Source: Rheinheimera sp. EpRS3 (GTDB taxonomy: Bacteria; Pseudomonadota; Gammaproteobacteria; Enterobacterales; Alteromonadaceae). From it: a stretch of 64,000 bases of DNA. How positions within the stretch are numbered: the first letter of the stretch is position 1; every line of letters begins with the position of its first letter. Below, one piece after another: positions 7,725 through 16,480 of this stretch. The notes under the pieces were generated by a model. The model made no database searches. It was given only the letters and a program-made list of their open reading frames with translations, and was not told where the DNA came from. The translations under genes and the position numbers were made by a program. The stretch spans positions 124,001-188,000 of the forward strand of contig NZ_LNQS01000009.1 in assembly GCF_001513785.1 (NCBI RefSeq), read 5' to 3'.

Positions 7725-8549
7725 ATGGCTTTATATGTAAACACCAATACGTCGTCACTGAACGCACAGCGTCAGTTGTTTAATTCAGGCAACAATCTGG
7801 ATACCGCTTTTAAGCGTTTGTCTTCAGGTTTTCGCATTAACAGCGCAGCTGACGACGCTGCTGGCTTACAAATCTCTAACCGCTTAACCAGCCAGGTAAA
7901 CGGCTTGGATCAAGCAGCCCGTAATGCCAACGATGGTATTTCAGTAGCTCAGGTAGCAGAAGGCGCGATGGAAGAGATCACTAACTCTTTACAGCGTATC
8001 CGTACCCTAGCAATCCAGTCGCAAAACGGTATCAACAGTTCAACTGACCGCGCTGCACTGCAAAAGGAAGTAACAGCGTTAAAAGCGGAAATGAGCCGTG
8101 TTGCTACAGTAACGCAGTTCGGTACACAGAATCTGTTAAACGGTTCTTACTCCGCGTCGTTCCTGGTAGGCGCTAATGCTGGTCAGAACATTGACATCAG
8201 ATTATCCCGTACCGGTGGTTATGGCACTAATGCATTGGGTTTAAGTGCTCTGAGCGTATCTTCAGTAGGAGGTGCTTCCGCCGCTCTGGCACTGATCGAT
8301 ACCGCCATTGGTGTAATTGACGGTACCCGTGCTGACCTGGGTGCGATCCAAAACCGCTTCCAGTCAACTATCCGTAACTTAACCAATATTTCAGAGAACG
8401 TATCAGGCGCCCGCAGCCGGATCCGTGATACTGATTTCGCCCGTGAAACTGCAGAATTAACGCGTCAGCAGATCCTGCAACAAACCAGTACTACGGTATT
8501 GGCACAGGCAAATCAGCGGCCACAGGCAGCTTTGTCCTTATTGGGTTAA
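7725..8549 (+). CDS. fliC: Flagellin 4 (probable major flagellin)
   Basis: 274 residues, very similar in protein sequence to flagellins 1 and 2 (ALYVNTNTSSLNAQRQLFNS start, ARSRIRDTDFARETAELTRQ, ending ALSLLG), but with many silent differences from them. It has therefore not been homogenised with genes 1 and 2. It has the best sigma-28 promoter of the array, the strongest ribosome site (AAGGAG, 6 bases from the ATG) and the longest leader. This suggests, but does not prove, that it is the main subunit. The product is exported by the flagellar type III apparatus and is a probable Maf/pseudaminic acid substrate. Confidence 0.97.
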   Translation: MALYVNTNTSSLNAQRQLFNSGNNLDTAFKRLSSGFRINSAADDAAGLQISNRLTSQVNGLDQAARNANDGISVAQVAEGAMEEITNSLQRIRTLAIQSQNGINSSTDRAALQKEVTALKAEMSRVATVTQFGTQNLLNGSYSASFLVGANAGQNIDIRLSRTGGYGTNALGLSALSVSSVGGASAALALIDTAIGVIDGTRADLGAIQNRFQSTIRNLTNISENVSGARSRIRDTDFARETAELTRQQILQQTSTTVLAQANQRPQAALSLLG

Positions 8550-8564
8550 ACTAATACACGTAGT

Positions 8565-8592
8565 GGTGAGAATTTACGATAAAGTTCTCACC
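8565..8592 (+). other. Stem-loop between flagellin 4 and flaG
   Basis: Perfect 8-bp stem GGTGAGAA (8565-8572) and TTCTCACC (8585-8592) with a 12-base loop, no T run behind it. Its 3' arm overlaps the -35 element and spacer of the flaG sigma-28 promoter. It may mark the 3' end of the flagellin 4 transcript or weaken read-through. Confidence 0.6.
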
Positions 8593-8606
8593 CTGCGTGC
8601 CGATAA
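8580..8606 (+). promoter_or_regulatory. Sigma-28 promoter overlapping the flaG ribosome site
   Basis: TAAAGTTC (8580-8587), 11-base spacer, perfect GCCGATAA (8599-8606). The flaG ribosome site AAGGAG (8605-8610) begins inside the -10 element and the ATG is at 8618. A transcript starting 6-8 bases after the -10 would lack the ribosome site. Confidence 0.7.
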
Positions 8607-8617
8607 GGAGGCTGAAT

Positions 8618-8995
8618 ATGAGCAGCATTAGTGTAAGTAATGTGTCAGTGGCAAGTCATACACCTGCTGCTGATAAAGCAGTAAAGCCGTTACAGGCTGA
8701 GCCAGAGTTGCTGAAACCGGCCGAGGCAGTTAAGCAGGTTACTGGAGTGAGTAAGACTGAATTACAGCAAGCGGTTGATGTGGTAAATCAGGCTGTAGCA
8801 CTGGAACAACGGTCGTTAAGTTTTTCAATAGATGATGTATCAGGTCGATCAGTTATTAAAGTGATAGACTATGAGACAGACGAGCTGATAAAACAGATCC
8901 CCTCCGAGGAGCTGTTAAAGGTTGCGCAGGATATCAAACGGTTACAGGAAGAAATGGGGCAGTCCATTGGCTTGTTAATCGATAGCAAAGTGTAG
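8618..8995 (+). CDS. flaG: FlaG family protein
   Basis: 125 residues from the ATG at 8618, which has AAGGAG seven bases upstream; a GTG at 8597 is in frame but has no ribosome site. FlaG proteins influence filament length; their exact role is unsettled. The first 50 residues are low in complexity and rich in Ala, Val and Lys. The conserved FlaG domain is C-terminal: LSFSIDDVSGRSVIKVID, then LIKQIPSEELLKVAQDI and a final short helix. It lies between the flagellins and fliD, its usual place in polar flagellar clusters. Transcription may come from the overlapping sigma-28 promoter and from flagellin 4 read-through. Confidence 0.92.
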   Translation: MSSISVSNVSVASHTPAADKAVKPLQAEPELLKPAEAVKQVTGVSKTELQQAVDVVNQAVALEQRSLSFSIDDVSGRSVIKVIDYETDELIKQIPSEELLKVAQDIKRLQEEMGQSIGLLIDSKV

Positions 8996-9004
8996 AGGTT
9001 TATT

Positions 9005-10468
9005 ATGTCGGGTATTAATTTTTTAGGTTCAGCTTCCGGTTTGCCGCTTGAAGAGCTTGTCAGTACGCTAGTAAAGGTTGAGCGCGACAGCAAGTTGGGC
9101 CGCATTGATACCACTAAAAAAACATTAGATGCCTCGCTTTCCGGTGTCGGGCAGCTGAAGTCTGCACTTTCAGCTTTTCAGGATTCAATAAAAAAATTAG
9201 GCGGCAATAATTTAAACGCCCGCGTTGCCACTGTAACTCAACCCACCGAGAATAAAACCTATATTGAAGCATCGGCATCCAGCTCTGCTGTGGCCGCCAG
9301 TTTTGATATAAAGGTAAATCAGCTGGCATCAGGCAGCCGGCTTGAAAGCGCTGATTTAGCCTATGGCTCTGCTGATGATGTTATTTCTACCACCGATGGC
9401 ACCTTGACATTAACGGCAGGCAGTAAGAGCTTTGACGTTGAAGTTACCGCCGGTATGACGCTTAACCAGTTACGCCAACAAATTAATGCGCAAACGGATA
9501 ATTTTGGCATCAACGCCAATATTATTAATGCCGGTGGCACAGTAGGCACTAAGTTAGTTTTAACATCCAATGAAACCGGCGCCGGTAATGACTTAGTGAT
9601 TACCAATAACAATGCTGAACTGGATGCTATCTCAACTGTACCTACCGGCGCGACAGCAGGTCTGACAGCAAGCCAGGTAGCGCAAGATGCCATTATAGAA
9701 ATTGACGGCATTATTGCTACCAACAGCAGCAATACCTTTACCAATGCTATTCAGGATGTCAGCCTGACGGTGAAAGCTGTCACGCCAGATGGCAACAATG
9801 CCACTGTGGATATCGCCACTGACCAAGAAGCGGCCGAAGAGAATATCCAGAATTTTATTAATAATTACAATGTGCTGGTTGATCAAATTGCTGACTTAAC
9901 CAAAATGCGCACCTTAGGCTCTGACGGCAAAACTGTCACGGCAGAGGGCGGTGCGCTGGCGGCAGATTCGTTACCGCGCTCTATTATGAATCAGCTCAAA
10001 GGCATGTTGGGCGGCGTGGTAGGTGAGTCAGGCTCTGAACTGGCCACACTGTATTCTATGGGTATTACGTTTAATGATGACGGTAAGCTGGAGATTTCCG
10101 CTACTTCGTCCTTTGGCGCCGATTCCGGCCGTGTCCGTTTTGATAAAGCCTTAGCTGAGAATTATGACGGAGTTGCGTCTATTTTTGGTGGTGATACCGG
10201 CCTGAGCGCTAAATTAGACCAATTTGTGTCGCAATTTACCGAAGCCGGCGGCATTATTGCCAGCAAAGAGAGTTCACTAAAAATACAATTAGATAAAAAC
10301 ACTAAAGATTTGGAAGCTGCTAACCGATATATAGATAGCTTTGAGCAAACGTTGCGCAAAAGGTACACCGCTCTGGATGCATTATTGGGCTCAATGCAGA
10401 ATATGGCATCAACAGTGACCTCGCAGTTGGCAAGTTTGCCCGGATTTGGAACCAATAAATCGAATTAG
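9005..10468 (+). CDS. fliD: Filament cap protein FliD (HAP2)
   Basis: 487 residues. FliD forms the cap at the filament tip and helps flagellin fold into place. The N-terminus (ISGINFLGSASGLPLEELVS type start, then LVKVERDSKLGRID) and the C-terminal coiled region (IIASKESSLKIQLDKNTKDL, then YIDSFEQTLRKRYTALDALL and LASLPGF) are typical. Length agrees with the 450-490 residue family. It starts nine bases after flaG; fliS follows directly. The middle is Asp/Thr/Ala-rich beta-type sequence, the variable surface domain of the family. Confidence 0.96.
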   Translation: MSGINFLGSASGLPLEELVSTLVKVERDSKLGRIDTTKKTLDASLSGVGQLKSALSAFQDSIKKLGGNNLNARVATVTQPTENKTYIEASASSSAVAASFDIKVNQLASGSRLESADLAYGSADDVISTTDGTLTLTAGSKSFDVEVTAGMTLNQLRQQINAQTDNFGINANIINAGGTVGTKLVLTSNETGAGNDLVITNNNAELDAISTVPTGATAGLTASQVAQDAIIEIDGIIATNSSNTFTNAIQDVSLTVKAVTPDGNNATVDIATDQEAAEENIQNFINNYNVLVDQIADLTKMRTLGSDGKTVTAEGGALAADSLPRSIMNQLKGMLGGVVGESGSELATLYSMGITFNDDGKLEISATSSFGADSGRVRFDKALAENYDGVASIFGGDTGLSAKLDQFVSQFTEAGGIIASKESSLKIQLDKNTKDLEAANRYIDSFEQTLRKRYTALDALLGSMQNMASTVTSQLASLPGFGTNKSN

Positions 10469-10479
10469 TGGAGCATCTT

Positions 10480-10914
10480 ATGAGTTACGGAATTAAAGCC
10501 TATAAAGCGGTTGGTATTAAAGATGATTTAGCGGTAGCCGATCCACATCGCGTTATTCAGCTGCTAATGCAAGGCGCGCTGGAAAATATGGCCAAAGCGA
10601 AAGGCTGTATTGACCGTAAAGACTTTGCCGGTAAATCTGAAGCAATTTCTAAAGCAATCAATATTATTTCTGCCTTGCAGGGATGTTTGGATATGAGTGC
10701 CGGCGAAATCTCAGACAACCTGTTTTCCCTGTACGACTTTATGCTTAATCACCTTATTCAGGCCAGCCGCGATAAAAGTATCAGTAAGCTGGATGAAGTA
10801 ATGGAAATTTTATTAACGATTAAAGGTGCCTGGGATCAAATTCCTGTAAATGATCGCGAGAAGGGTTACCAGCTGCAGGCACAAAAAAATCAGCAATTAG
10901 CTGTTGGTGCCTGA
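10480..10914 (+). CDS. fliS: Flagellin export chaperone FliS
   Basis: 144 residues from the ATG at 10480, preceded by GTGGAG; a GTG at 10468 is in frame but lies on the ribosome site. FliS binds the flagellin C-terminus in the cytoplasm and prevents early polymerisation. The start MSYGIKAYKAVGIKDDLAVA and the helical segments PHRVIQLLMQGALENMAKAK and SLYDFMLNHLIQASRDKS are the conserved FliS helices. The stop overlaps the start of the next gene by one base, so the two are translationally coupled. Confidence 0.95.
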   Translation: MSYGIKAYKAVGIKDDLAVADPHRVIQLLMQGALENMAKAKGCIDRKDFAGKSEAISKAINIISALQGCLDMSAGEISDNLFSLYDFMLNHLIQASRDKSISKLDEVMEILLTIKGAWDQIPVNDREKGYQLQAQKNQQLAVGA

Positions 10915-11228
10915 TGCCGGCAACTGAAACCGTTAAACAACAATGCGCAGCCCTGCGCGCTGACATTGATAGCCTGATACAGCAACCCGACTATGACGTA
11001 GCCAGGGTTGCTGATTTGGTTGAGCAATTAAATCAGCATTTATGCCAAAGTATTCCCCCACAGGACAATATTGAGCCTTTTGCCGTGTTTCTGCGGCAAA
11101 ACCTTGACTGGCTACAGGCAACAATGGCAAAACTGTCAGCAGATAAAGATGCTGTAGCCGACAATATGTTAGAAATAAAAAAGGGCCAACGCGCCCGGCA
11201 TAGCTACGGCCTACATAACCAACAATAA
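10914..11228 (+). CDS. Small FliT-like protein, putative flagellar chaperone
   Basis: 104 residues, all predicted helical and polar, without signal peptide or membrane segment. It starts on the last base of the fliS stop, the place where fliT sits in many clusters. FliT is a small helical chaperone for FliD. The sequence (QCAALRADIDSLIQQPDYD, ADLVEQLNQHLCQS, FAVFLRQNLDWLQATMAKL, then a basic tail) has the size and helical spacing of FliT-type proteins. I cannot see a diagnostic motif, so the assignment rests mainly on position and size. Confidence 0.6.
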   Translation: MPATETVKQQCAALRADIDSLIQQPDYDVARVADLVEQLNQHLCQSIPPQDNIEPFAVFLRQNLDWLQATMAKLSADKDAVADNMLEIKKGQRARHSYGLHNQQ

Positions 11229-11242
11229 AATCAGGTTCTTGC

Positions 11243-14059
11243 ATGCTGAAGTACATTAATTATCAGCTGGACTCAGACGATGCTGCTCAGGCGGCGTCTG
11301 AGCAAAAAGTCGCTGCCGGCATCAAGCAGCGTTTTAATCATAATCTTCAGGCGTTATCGCAGTACATTCCTTCCGTTGTGCCCATAATTCAGCAACACAG
11401 TATGCAGCAGTACTCGGTATTCTGTACCCGTGCTGCAGAGCTGAATATTGTCGACTTTGCTACCGGCCGTGTGTGGTACAGCGAAACGCCCTTTGCTGAA
11501 GTATCGCGCGAAGTTGACAGCTTTTGCCGTAGTGCACCCTATGTTGAACTTGATACGTCTGCTGTGCCAACGCAGGCTAACCAGCCATGGCCGATTGAAG
11601 CTTTACCGCCGCAGCCTGATGTGGTGGTTATGCTGGGGTTGGGGCTGGGCTATCAGATAAACGCCCTGTTGCAAAAAGTCAGAGTTAAGTACCTTATTGT
11701 GTATGAGCCCAATGTCGATACGCTGATTTGTTCGGTGCAGGCCAATGATTGGAAGCAACTGTTTGCTGCGGCTGAAATTACAGGTACACAAATTTTTCTG
11801 CAGTTGGATAATGACGGCAGCTCGGTGGCAGAAGACCTGGCGGAGCTGCGCAGTGTGGCCGGTTTTAGCCGTATTTATCTTTACCGCCATTACTGCCATC
11901 CGGTGATGGATAAGGTAGCCGAGTACTTATTTGCTCACAGCGGCCGGCCGGAGCAACTGTTGGGCAGTACCACGCAGTTTGTTGCATACGAAGATTTTAA
12001 CGATTATGTCGCCGAGCGCAGCGTCAACGTGCTGGGTAACCAACACCCGCATGCCGCGGCGCCTGCTGACGAGTTATACCAGCGTAATATAGCGGCGCTG
12101 CAAAAGTTTTATCCTAAAGTGCATGATGAAATTGACAAACACCAAAGCCGGTATTGGCAGCTGACAGCAGATGATAATGGTAAGGCCAATCTATATCATC
12201 CACAGCGCAAGGCGTTTTTTTATCAGGACCTTGATACGGAGTCTGCCCGTTTGGTGGAACATTTTACCCGGCAGCCGTATAAAGATGATGTGTTGTTAGG
12301 CCAGACCTCTGTTGATAAATTCAGTCACTACATTCACTACTCACATATTGCGCAAACGCAGCCGCTGATTAGCAAGCAATTACAGCAAAAAATTCAGTTA
12401 CCGCAAGAAGTGGATTCTTTGATTATTTTCGGTGTGGGCCTTGGTAAACATATTCAGTTACTGACCGAACAATATCAGATCAGCAACCTGTACATTTGTG
12501 AGCCTAATTTAGATTTTTTTGCTGCCAGTCTTAAGGTAACCGATTGGGCCGCTATATTTGAGCGGGCAGAGCAAAATGGCCTGCGGATATACCTGAACCT
12601 GGGCGGCGATGGCTCAACCTATTTTTATGATTTAATGGCGCAGTTTTATCAGGTTGGTGCTTATTCTATCGCCAATACTTATATGTTTTGCTCCTACTTT
12701 AACCAGAAAATGCATAAAGCGATTGCCGACTTACGCGCCGAATTAAAGGTCGTGCTGGCGCTGGGCGAATACTATGATCACTGCCGTTATGGTATTGCGC
12801 ATACCTATAACAGCGTGGCAAAGCAACACAAGTTTTTACAGTATGACAATAGCAGCTACCGTAATTTGCCGGCACTAAACCTGCCGGTGTTTGTGGTGGG
12901 TAATGGCCCGTCGTTAGACAGTAGCTTCGCCTATTTGCAGGAACATCGCGACAAAGTGGTGTTGATCAGTTGCGGTACTGCTTTATATTCACTGTATAAA
13001 AAAGGCATTAAGCCGGACTTTCATGCCGAAGTTGAGCAAAATCGTTCCACTTACAGTTGGATTAACCAGGTAAAAGATGCGGATTATTTGAAGGACATCC
13101 GGCTGATCAGTGTCAACGGTATTCATCCGGACACAGCTGACCTGTTTAAAGAAACCTTGTTGTGCTTTAAAGATGGTGAGTCATCGACGAATTTTTTCGA
13201 TATACGGCTGAAAAAGTTAGGCGTGCAGGTAGCATCGCTTAGTTATGCCTATCCTACAGTAACCAATTTAGTGCTTAATTACGCGCTAAGGCTGGGCTTT
13301 AAAGTATTTTATCTGTTTGGGGTTGATCTTGGTTACGCAGATGTACGCCATCACCACTCTCAGGCGTCAGCATATTACCGTAACGACGGTTCAGAAGTGT
13401 ATGACTATCAGCAAACTCATGGTGGTGGCATGCCGGCAAAGGGCAACTTTTTGCCTTATGTGTTTACCAAGCCTGAATTTGATATGTCGCGAAAACTGCT
13501 GGAGCAGGCTATCAGCAAAGCTGGTCGTAAAGTCGAAATCTACAATTGCAGCAACGGAGTTAAGATTGACGGTGCTGTGCCGCTGCAGCCGGATAATATT
13601 TTGTTCAGTGACTTACCCAAGCACAAAGACCAGGTGCTGCAGCAACTGATCGATACGGCGTACTACGCCGATTTATCATCCTATGCCAAGCCGGTATTTG
13701 ACCAAATCGACTTTGTTACTTTTCGCCGCACTGTTGACGCCTGGCTGGCGCTGTTTGACGAAGAGATTACCACACAAGAACAAGCCAAAGCCTTTATTGC
13801 TAAACAATGGCGCTTGTTGCAAACCGCCGCACGCGATCCGTCAGATCTAACCTTTTATCTGTTCTACGGTAGCACCAATTACTTCGGTGGCCTGATGACC
13901 AAGGTTGCATCTTGTATCAGTGACGATACGCCGGAGATCTTGCCTGTGTTTAACCAAGTTATGCAGGTATGGCATGACTATGTGCTAAGTGCTGGTGAGC
14001 AGTTTGAGCAGCAGCCACTCAAGTTTGATGATGTGGATGTGCAGTATTTGTTTAAGTAA
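11243..14059 (+). CDS. maf: Maf-family flagellin glycosyltransferase (motility accessory factor)
   Basis: 938 residues. Maf proteins transfer nonulosonic acids (pseudaminic or legionaminic acid) to Ser/Thr of flagellin in the cytoplasm. The central domain (about residues 540-760) is the DUF115/Maf fold, with FVVGNGPSLD at about 549-558, then ISCGTALYSLYKKGIKPDFH and VFYLFGVDLGY. N-terminal to it are two copies of a Rossmann-like module. The first (about 128-196) has LGLGLGYQ and VYEPNVDTL; the second (about 392-462) has FGVGLGKH and CEPNLDFF. Each continues with DW..(L/I)F..AE and a (D/G)GS segment. The C-terminal 150 residues are helical. It follows the FliS/FliT-like pair and lies near the pse operon, which would supply its donor. 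Confidence 0.9.
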   Translation: MLKYINYQLDSDDAAQAASEQKVAAGIKQRFNHNLQALSQYIPSVVPIIQQHSMQQYSVFCTRAAELNIVDFATGRVWYSETPFAEVSREVDSFCRSAPYVELDTSAVPTQANQPWPIEALPPQPDVVVMLGLGLGYQINALLQKVRVKYLIVYEPNVDTLICSVQANDWKQLFAAAEITGTQIFLQLDNDGSSVAEDLAELRSVAGFSRIYLYRHYCHPVMDKVAEYLFAHSGRPEQLLGSTTQFVAYEDFNDYVAERSVNVLGNQHPHAAAPADELYQRNIAALQKFYPKVHDEIDKHQSRYWQLTADDNGKANLYHPQRKAFFYQDLDTESARLVEHFTRQPYKDDVLLGQTSVDKFSHYIHYSHIAQTQPLISKQLQQKIQLPQEVDSLIIFGVGLGKHIQLLTEQYQISNLYICEPNLDFFAASLKVTDWAAIFERAEQNGLRIYLNLGGDGSTYFYDLMAQFYQVGAYSIANTYMFCSYFNQKMHKAIADLRAELKVVLALGEYYDHCRYGIAHTYNSVAKQHKFLQYDNSSYRNLPALNLPVFVVGNGPSLDSSFAYLQEHRDKVVLISCGTALYSLYKKGIKPDFHAEVEQNRSTYSWINQVKDADYLKDIRLISVNGIHPDTADLFKETLLCFKDGESSTNFFDIRLKKLGVQVASLSYAYPTVTNLVLNYALRLGFKVFYLFGVDLGYADVRHHHSQASAYYRNDGSEVYDYQQTHGGGMPAKGNFLPYVFTKPEFDMSRKLLEQAISKAGRKVEIYNCSNGVKIDGAVPLQPDNILFSDLPKHKDQVLQQLIDTAYYADLSSYAKPVFDQIDFVTFRRTVDAWLALFDEEITTQEQAKAFIAKQWRLLQTAARDPSDLTFYLFYGSTNYFGGLMTKVASCISDDTPEILPVFNQVMQVWHDYVLSAGEQFEQQPLKFDDVDVQYLFK

Positions 14060-14083
14060 GCGGAAGGTGTTATTTTTTCACTA

Positions 14084-14118
14084 TTTACACAGTTAAATCG
14101 TTATTCACTAATAGTGAA
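14084..14118 (+). promoter_or_regulatory. Possible sigma-70 promoter with a palindrome over the -10
   Basis: TTTACA (14084-14089), 17 bases, then ACTAAT (14107-14112). The palindrome TTCACTAATAGTGAA (14104-14118) covers the -10 region, as an operator would. It lies about 95 bases upstream of the next gene. Both parts are weak on their own. Confidence 0.3.
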
Positions 14119-14205
14119 GCAGTAAAATAAACTGTCTGTTGGCGATGCATTATGGGTAAAATTGTTTAGGTTTATCGTTTAATTAACTCCGGCAAAGAGG
14201 ATATT

Positions 14206-15597
14206 ATGAGTTATCAGTTAGGAGCCAGGCTGGAAGGTGTTCGTCAGAATATTAATTTGATTAAGCTGCATTTGGATGCGAACGCTAAAACAGCGATTGA
14301 TGTTGGGTGTAATGAAGGTGTTATAACCTGCGCTCTTGATTCATTTGGGCTTAAAGCTTTTGGTTTTGAATCTGGGAAACAATATGCTGAAACCGCTGGT
14401 ACGTTTCAAATCCATAATTTCAGCCAGGCTGAAATTTGTAATGTAGCACTCTCTTTGGATGATATAGAACAGTTACCGGAAGTTGATGTTGTTTTATTTT
14501 TGTCTGTAAATCAACAGCTGGCGAAAATTTATTCCCGGGAATATTCTGAGAAGTTTCTTTTAGAGCTCTTCAAAAAATGTAATAAACAAATGTTTTTTCA
14601 GCCATGTATGATTTATGAAAAGTATGGTGAAGCCCAAGGATTTACAGAGAATGATATAAATTCTGCTAAAGAGTATTTCGATAACTTGCTTTATGAAGCA
14701 GGTGAGATATTTACCAGCCAGGTAGTAGGGTTATCTGTTAATGGCATCCCACCAAGTGAACCATACAGACCGTTGATTTTGTATTCCAGAACCATAGGTC
14801 GTGGTCACACAGTAAAAATGCCTGGTATAGATGATGCGGTTAACTCGTTAAGAGATACTCAGGTTAAGCTGTGCAATGTTGAGCTGAGTAAATGTATTAG
14901 CTCCCGTGATATGCAAGCGTTTTCAGCTGATGGTGGTTGGCATCGTTTTGTCGAGATGTCAGCTTATTTATTCTCGATGGTTCAGGAAAAGCGAAATGAT
15001 TTTGTTTATGAAAACACTCCGCTGTTCCATTATTATGAAAAAGTAAGGCCCACTGTATTTTCTGAGTTATGGGCGTTAGCAGGTAAGACCGGAGATATCG
15101 GTGTGCTTAGCGCAATGCCCCTTAACAAATATGTTAGTTGGATGCCATGGTTTGAGCCGGTAGACATCATAGAAAATATTACTAATGGTATTAGTGAGCA
15201 GCCTGATATTCCGGAGTGGGATTCTCATGCATTTGGGCCCGTTACAAAAGAAGCGGGACTACAGGAAGTCGAACGTTTGTATAAGCTGTTAGTTAAAATA
15301 CTCAATGAAGGATATAATCCGGAAGTTAATTTTGACGGTTATATACGAGGCTATATTATGCGTCGTGGTAGTGAATCAAAATTTTCTGTAACGGCTGGGC
15401 AGCATAGGTTGGCAATATTGTCGGTTTTAAATTACAAAAATGTCTTAATTAAGTTTCAACCTGATATGGATCGTGTGGTTGATGTTGCAGAAGTCGAAAC
15501 GTGGCCAATGGTTAAAAATGGCATGTACAGTAAGCAGCAAGCGTTGAACATATTTAACGGTATTTTTGATGCAGATGGTTTTTCTTTTTCAGGCTAA
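14206..15597 (+). CDS. SAM methyltransferase-fold protein with ParB-like C-terminal region
   Basis: 463 residues, not a recognised named family. The N-terminus has a class I SAM-binding motif (TAIDVGCNEGVIT, about residues 29-41), followed by a Rossmann-like pattern ending near EVDVVLFLSVNQQLAKI. The middle (about 200-380) is unassigned. Near the C-terminus, at about 385-425, GYIMRRGSESKFSVTAGQHR and LAILSVLNYKNVLIKF resemble the small ParB/sulfiredoxin-like fold with its GQHR loop. The gene is visibly more AT-rich than its neighbours and uses codons such as ATA, AGA and TTT more often, suggesting transfer. It stands alone between maf and the convergent pse operon. A role in flagellin or glycan modification is inference from position. 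Confidence 0.6.
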   Translation: MSYQLGARLEGVRQNINLIKLHLDANAKTAIDVGCNEGVITCALDSFGLKAFGFESGKQYAETAGTFQIHNFSQAEICNVALSLDDIEQLPEVDVVLFLSVNQQLAKIYSREYSEKFLLELFKKCNKQMFFQPCMIYEKYGEAQGFTENDINSAKEYFDNLLYEAGEIFTSQVVGLSVNGIPPSEPYRPLILYSRTIGRGHTVKMPGIDDAVNSLRDTQVKLCNVELSKCISSRDMQAFSADGGWHRFVEMSAYLFSMVQEKRNDFVYENTPLFHYYEKVRPTVFSELWALAGKTGDIGVLSAMPLNKYVSWMPWFEPVDIIENITNGISEQPDIPEWDSHAFGPVTKEAGLQEVERLYKLLVKILNEGYNPEVNFDGYIRGYIMRRGSESKFSVTAGQHRLAILSVLNYKNVLIKFQPDMDRVVDVAEVETWPMVKNGMYSKQQALNIFNGIFDADGFSFSG

Positions 15598-15609
15598 CGT
15601 TTTTGACAA

Positions 15610-15638
15610 AGTGAGACCTTAATGCTTAAGGTCTCACT
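15610..15638 (+). terminator. Hairpin between convergent operons, probable two-way terminator
   Basis: A perfect 13-bp stem (AGTGAGACCTTAA, 15610-15622, with TTAAGGTCTCACT, 15626-15638) and a TGC loop. It stands 12 bases after one convergent gene and 50 bases after the stop of the other. No long T run on the plus side; on the minus side the flanking bases are moderately T-rich. Confidence 0.7.
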
Positions 15639-15688
15639 GAGTGTTTGGCAATGGTTTATTAAACGTTTCGACCGGTAATATGCCCTTG

Positions 15689-16456
15689 CTATTCTATAAC
15701 AATGTAAGAGGTAAGCGGGCTCAGCGGCGAGCGTCTTATGGCGTATTTATCCAAGCCAAATACCTCTTTTAATGCCAGAGTTTCACCTGGAAACTTGTGG
15801 TAATTCAGCTCATCAAAACCTATAACACTGCCTTTGGTTAAATGGCCCTTGATTAATTCCAGACATCTTTTGGTCGGCTCGTAAATGTCAAAGTCAAAGT
15901 AGGCCATGGCGATAATAGTCTGTGGATTATCTGCCAGGTATTGCTCCAGGGTTGCGGTGGCATCACCTTTAACAATTTCATACTTTTTAATGTGGCTCAG
16001 CGGGCTTTCTGATTCATGATACTGCAGCACGCTGTCCAGATAGTGCTCGTAACCTTCAGTGACACTGTAAGCGCCTTTTTTAATCACGTCGTTGTTGCCG
16101 TCTTTTTCAGACACGGACGGGAAACCTTCGAAGGTGTCAAAGCCAATGATCTTACGGTTATAGTTGTAAGGTTCATACATGCCGCGAAACGATGAAAATA
16201 GCGCGAGGTTTTGCCCCCAACGCACGCCAAATTCCATGATCACACCATGCACCGGCAGTGCCTTTTTATACAACTCATCCATAAACATAATGCGCGACAG
16301 GTCCTGACGGCGCATAAACAGGCCTAAATTGTTCAGCATTTCTGCCGGTGGCACCGGGCAGTCGCTAAAGGTTTGGTAAAAGCTCTTGCGGCTGTCGGCT
16401 TCTGTAGCGGATGAATCTGTTGATACCACCGGATTGGTGTTTGCTTTGTTGTTCAT
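15689..16456 (-). CDS. TylF/MycF-type O-methyltransferase-like protein
   Basis: 255 residues. Resembles the TylF/MycF family of SAM-dependent, metal-dependent sugar O-methyltransferases. EFGVRWGQN (residues 75-83) is the SAM-binding turn, GFDTFEGFP (105-113) is a strong family motif, and AYFDFDIYEPTKRCLE (185-200) with VIGFDELNYHKFPGE (211-225) supply the acidic metal-binding residues. The first 30 residues are polar and probably disordered. Last gene of the nine-gene pse operon, 24 bases after the other methyltransferase. Likely to methylate a hydroxyl of the flagellin glycan or its precursor; the acceptor cannot be read from sequence. Confidence 0.75.
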   Translation of the reverse strand: MNNKANTNPVVSTDSSATEADSRKSFYQTFSDCPVPPAEMLNNLGLFMRRQDLSRIMFMDELYKKALPVHGVIMEFGVRWGQNLALFSSFRGMYEPYNYNRKIIGFDTFEGFPSVSEKDGNNDVIKKGAYSVTEGYEHYLDSVLQYHESESPLSHIKKYEIVKGDATATLEQYLADNPQTIIAMAYFDFDIYEPTKRCLELIKGHLTKGSVIGFDELNYHKFPGETLALKEVFGLDKYAIRRSPLSPLTSYIVIE

Positions 16457-16480
16457 TTTTTTATTCCCGAAAAGTAAGGC

